Of a DNA stretch of 35,552 nt, positions 34,201 through 35,552 are shown one piece after another (positions within the stretch are counted from its first letter, which is position 1; each line of letters starts with the position of its first letter). The position numbers and the translations under genes are program-made. The notes beneath the pieces are model-generated. The model saw only the letters and a list, made by a program, of their open reading frames with translations, was not told where the DNA came from and ran no database searches. The DNA lies in assembly GCA_035296385.1 (NCBI GenBank), contig DATHBB010000054.1, positions 1-35,552 on the forward strand, read 5' to 3'. This DNA comes from JAIVJZ01 sp035296385 (GTDB lineage Bacteria; Acidobacteriota; Blastocatellia; Pyrinomonadales; Pyrinomonadaceae).

Positions 34201-35279
34201 ACCTCGTGACAGAAGGCGACGGCAGCGTGTTGCTCACCATTATCCGCGAAGGCGACACGACTGCGCCCGCGACCGTGGATTACGCTACCGAGGCCGACAT
34301 AGTCACCGTCGGTTGCAACGTCAGTGACCTCAGAGCTTCCGAGCGTTGCGACTACACTACCACGCTCGGCACGATGCGTTTCGCCGCAGGCGAGGCGAGC
34401 AAGACCTTCCGCGTCTTCCTCACCGACGATGCCTACGTGGAAAAGGACGAACTTATCTACCTCTCTTTGAGTAACCCGACCGGCGGCCTCTCGCTCGGCA
34501 AGCCCGCCTTCGCCACTATCATCATGACGGACAACGACACGAACCCGAACGCACCGAACCCGATTGACACGGCGCAGTTCTTCGTCAGGATGCACTACAT
34601 AGACTTCCTCAACCGCGAGGGCGAAACCTCAGGCTTCAACGGCTGGGTCAACGCGCTCAACACCTGCCCGACGGGCAACCTGAATTGCGACCGCGTGCAA
34701 GTCTCCGCGAACTTCTTCCGCTCCGAAGAGTTCATGCTCAAGGGCTTCTTCGTCATACGCTTCTACAAAGTCTCACTCGGCCCGCCGCCCGGCTACCGCG
34801 ACTTCATACGCGACTCGCAACGCGTCACCGCGCCGACCGCCGCCGAAGTCCAAGCCGCGCGCGACGCCTTCACCAACGAATGGGTGCAACGCGCCGACTT
34901 CAAGGTCATCTACGACGGGCTATCGAATCAGGCTTACGTGGACAAACTGGAACAGACGGCAGCCGTCACGCTCTCCAACAAGGCCGCGCTCGTCGCCGCG
35001 CTCAACGGCGGCACGAAGACCCGCGCACAAGTCTTGCGCGAAGTTGTCGAGAGCACGGAGGTCAGAAGGAAGATGTACAACGACGCCTTCGTGTTGATGG
35101 AATACTACGGTTATTTGAGGCGCGACGCGGAGGCCGCAGGTTTCAACGCGTGGCTGGCTTACCTGAACGCTAACCCGACCGACTATCGCACGATGGTCAG
35201 GGGCTTCATCAACTCCGTCGAATATCGCAAACGCTTCGGCGCGCCCGGCCCGCCAATGCCCGGCGAAACAAACGACTAA
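31251..35279 (+). CDS. Giant secreted delta-60 repeat / Calx-beta / DUF4214 protein
   Basis: A 1342-residue protein. The signal peptide or anchor is about 1-36. Residues about 47-913 hold 14 copies of the delta-60 repeat (core 'DGKIVVAG ... FALARYN.DGSLDTSFDGDGKV.TDF'), expected to build beta propellers; copy 13 has an insertion of about 40 residues. A linker of about 29 Pro-Thr dipeptides follows (916-974), then a Calx-beta domain (about 977-1090, 'VTEGDG ... DDAYVEKDELIYLSLSNP'), and a DUF4214 region (about 1100-1335) with two 'FL.R.....GF..W...L' units. ATG 31251 is chosen over upstream starts because the signal peptide begins there. It probably acts outside the cell or on the surface; its ligand is unknown. 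Confidence 0.9.
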   Translation: MKSTPTLRRRLFFYTLVSALTVFAVSGAYVRPADSASERRQPASALVAAGDLDPAFDTDGKVVTPFPNGRDNAEDVAVQADGKVVVAGSSGSDFALARYNTDGTLDQTFGVGGRVHTDFPLDQGGFASALVIQPDGKIVLAGEATDPTQDFASGFALARYNTDGSLDTSFDTDGLVITSFAGTTAGATDLALQSDGKLVAAGTSRNFTTITSVFALARYNTDGSLDTSFDGDGRATMDIAGASFEEAYGVGLQADGRIVQVGIGNSAFAVARYNTNGSPDTTFDMDGQVTTDFGESFEQANAVAFQTDGRIVVVGEVATSLVDDDNFAIARYNTDGSLDNTFDGDGKVLTDFGLVDGAQGVVIQTDGRIIAAGRAGTFASGTFFALARYNTAGALDTSFDGDGKVLTDVSAGRFNLGGRAIALYTDGRIVVAGGENSSGQLDFGVVRYNPTGAPDTTFDGDGKAVTDFPLNEETISDMAVQPDGKIIAVGRMNPRLIILDTQDFNFLLARYNADGSLDTSFGSGGLVSTDFNGNGDDFAHAVVLQPDGKIVVAGQTGAKSTFSPSSDTSFGVARYNANGTLDETFGTGGKVAVDFGSGHDSAFDVALQTDGKIVLAGSDFSDFKLARLNADGSLDSGAAGDTTPADMFGTGGKVSTDFNGRDDSANAVLIQPDGKIVAAGSSSGDFALTRYNPDGSTDGDFQPGGKFTTDFNGGADAITSLVRQPDGKLLAAGSATVPGTGSDFALARYDANGFPDTSFDSDGKVTTDFGGFDLAHDLALQADGRIVAVGLHFPVSGVAAASGVPSRLRADDKVYKSREEAAKFGGRSWRTAALNGQATRAETAPATFAVARYDTNGSLDNSFGGGGKVTTDFFGVDNEAFAVVVQSDGKIVAGGYTDNGSSRDFALARYKAADDPTPTPTPTPTPTPTPTPTPTPTPTPTPTPTPTPTPTPTPTPTPTPTPTPTPTPTPTPTPQTVRFSSSAYLVTEGDGSVLLTIIREGDTTAPATVDYATEADIVTVGCNVSDLRASERCDYTTTLGTMRFAAGEASKTFRVFLTDDAYVEKDELIYLSLSNPTGGLSLGKPAFATIIMTDNDTNPNAPNPIDTAQFFVRMHYIDFLNREGETSGFNGWVNALNTCPTGNLNCDRVQVSANFFRSEEFMLKGFFVIRFYKVSLGPPPGYRDFIRDSQRVTAPTAAEVQAARDAFTNEWVQRADFKVIYDGLSNQAYVDKLEQTAAVTLSNKAALVAALNGGTKTRAQVLREVVESTEVRRKMYNDAFVLMEYYGYLRRDAEAAGFNAWLAYLNANPTDYRTMVRGFINSVEYRKRFGAPGPPMPGETND
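33996..34172 (+). repeat. Pro-Thr coding hexanucleotide tract
   Basis: A 177-base run of alternating Pro and Thr codons. Third positions vary (CCG/CCC/CCT/CCA with ACC/ACT/ACG/ACA), so it is not a simple copy-slippage product, although it could still change length by recombination. It forms the stiff linker between the propeller part and the Calx-beta domain. Confidence 0.95.
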
Positions 35280-35289
35280 CAGGCAGGGC

Positions 35290-35376
35290 AAAGGGTAAAG
35301 GGGAAGGGGTAAAGGAAGAAAGAGCAGGCGGCGAACGCCGTGTTCTTTATCCTTTACCCCTTCCCCTTTACCCTTT
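35290..35376. repeat. Heptad-armed palindrome, family F (AAAGGGG words)
   Basis: Arms 35290-35316 and 35350-35376 are perfectly complementary over 27 bases. The words are AAAGGGT, AAAGGGG, AAGGGGT, AAAGGAA, purine only apart from T. The 33-base centre holds a small GGCG/CGCC stem. It lies between the convergent ends of the giant repeat protein and the MogA/MoaB-like gene. Confidence 0.92.
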
Positions 35377-35405
35377 TTCCCTTTGACCCTGTCTAATTCC
35401 CCTAT

Positions 35406-35552
35406 CTAAGCCTTTTTCGCTTCCTCGTGCGAGCCTCCGGCCAGCAGCGTCACGGCATGACCGAGCACCGGACGAATTACCGCGAAACACTCGCGCACGG
35501 CCTTCGGCGCGCCCGGCAAATTGATAATCAACGTGCCCGCGCGTATGCCGCA
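35406..35552 (-). CDS. MogA/MoaB-type molybdenum cofactor protein, C-terminal end (partial)
   Basis: The last 48 residues of a minus-strand gene that continues past the right edge. The segment 'GTLIINLPGAPKAVRECF' followed by 'VIRPVLGHAVTLLAGG' is typical of the MogA/MoaB fold, which binds molybdopterin and adenylates it during molybdenum cofactor synthesis. Which of the two names applies cannot be decided from this part. Confidence 0.75.
   Translation of the reverse strand, partial: CGIRAGTLIINLPGAPKAVRECFAVIRPVLGHAVTLLAGGSHEEAKKA

Overview
The window reads as a chromosomal segment of a GC-rich Gram-negative bacterium, most likely Acidobacteriota of the Blastocatellia/Pyrinomonadaceae kind. 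This is an inference from gene content: an LpxK end (lipid A), a zinc-ribbon Ser/Thr kinase with a Pro/Thr-rich outer tail, and a giant delta-60-repeat / Pro-Thr linker / Calx-beta / DUF4214 secreted protein. No rRNA, tRNA, CRISPR array or transposase was seen.

Layout. 1-5 kb: end of lpxK, a membrane Ser/Thr kinase, a CoA-disulfide-reductase-like flavoprotein and a secreted protein with two LecA-like domains. 5-23.6 kb: one long minus-strand run, read from right to left: nuoC, nuoD, allA-like, a coiled-coil gene, nuoH, nuoI, an ACP-like gene, nuoJ, nuoK, nuoL, nuoM, nuoN, a small Cys-rich secreted protein, a family 2 glycosyltransferase, a radical SAM enzyme, then the F0 genes atpZ, atpI, atpB and atpE, closed by a strong intrinsic terminator. 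23.9-29.5 kb: a plus-strand block, rpmE, DUF1385, a low-GC orphan, prfA, a histidine phosphatase and a caspase-like protein. 29.6-30.8 kb: nuoB and nuoA on the minus strand behind a consensus sigma70 promoter. 31-35.3 kb: the giant repeat protein. The right edge holds the end of a MogA/MoaB-type gene.

How it fits together. The complex I genes (A, B, C, D, H, I, J, K, L, M, N) form the 11-subunit core without nuoE, nuoF or nuoG, split by the plus-strand block. The proton-pumping modules lie next to F0 genes, so respiratory proton pumping and ATP synthesis are clustered.

The most unusual signal is non-coding. Nearly every spacer of about 70-170 bp holds an imperfect to perfect palindrome whose arms are tandem 7-base words. 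At least six word families occur (GAACGAT, AGAGGTT, GTCMGTT, RGTGACG, GRATGAG and AAAGGGG types). They sit a few bases from the flanking stop and start codons, and at one locus the two arms come from different families. A second notable item is an 82-residue ACP-like protein between nuoI and nuoJ whose sequence looks like an acyl carrier protein circularly permuted at the phosphopantetheine site, with the serine lost.
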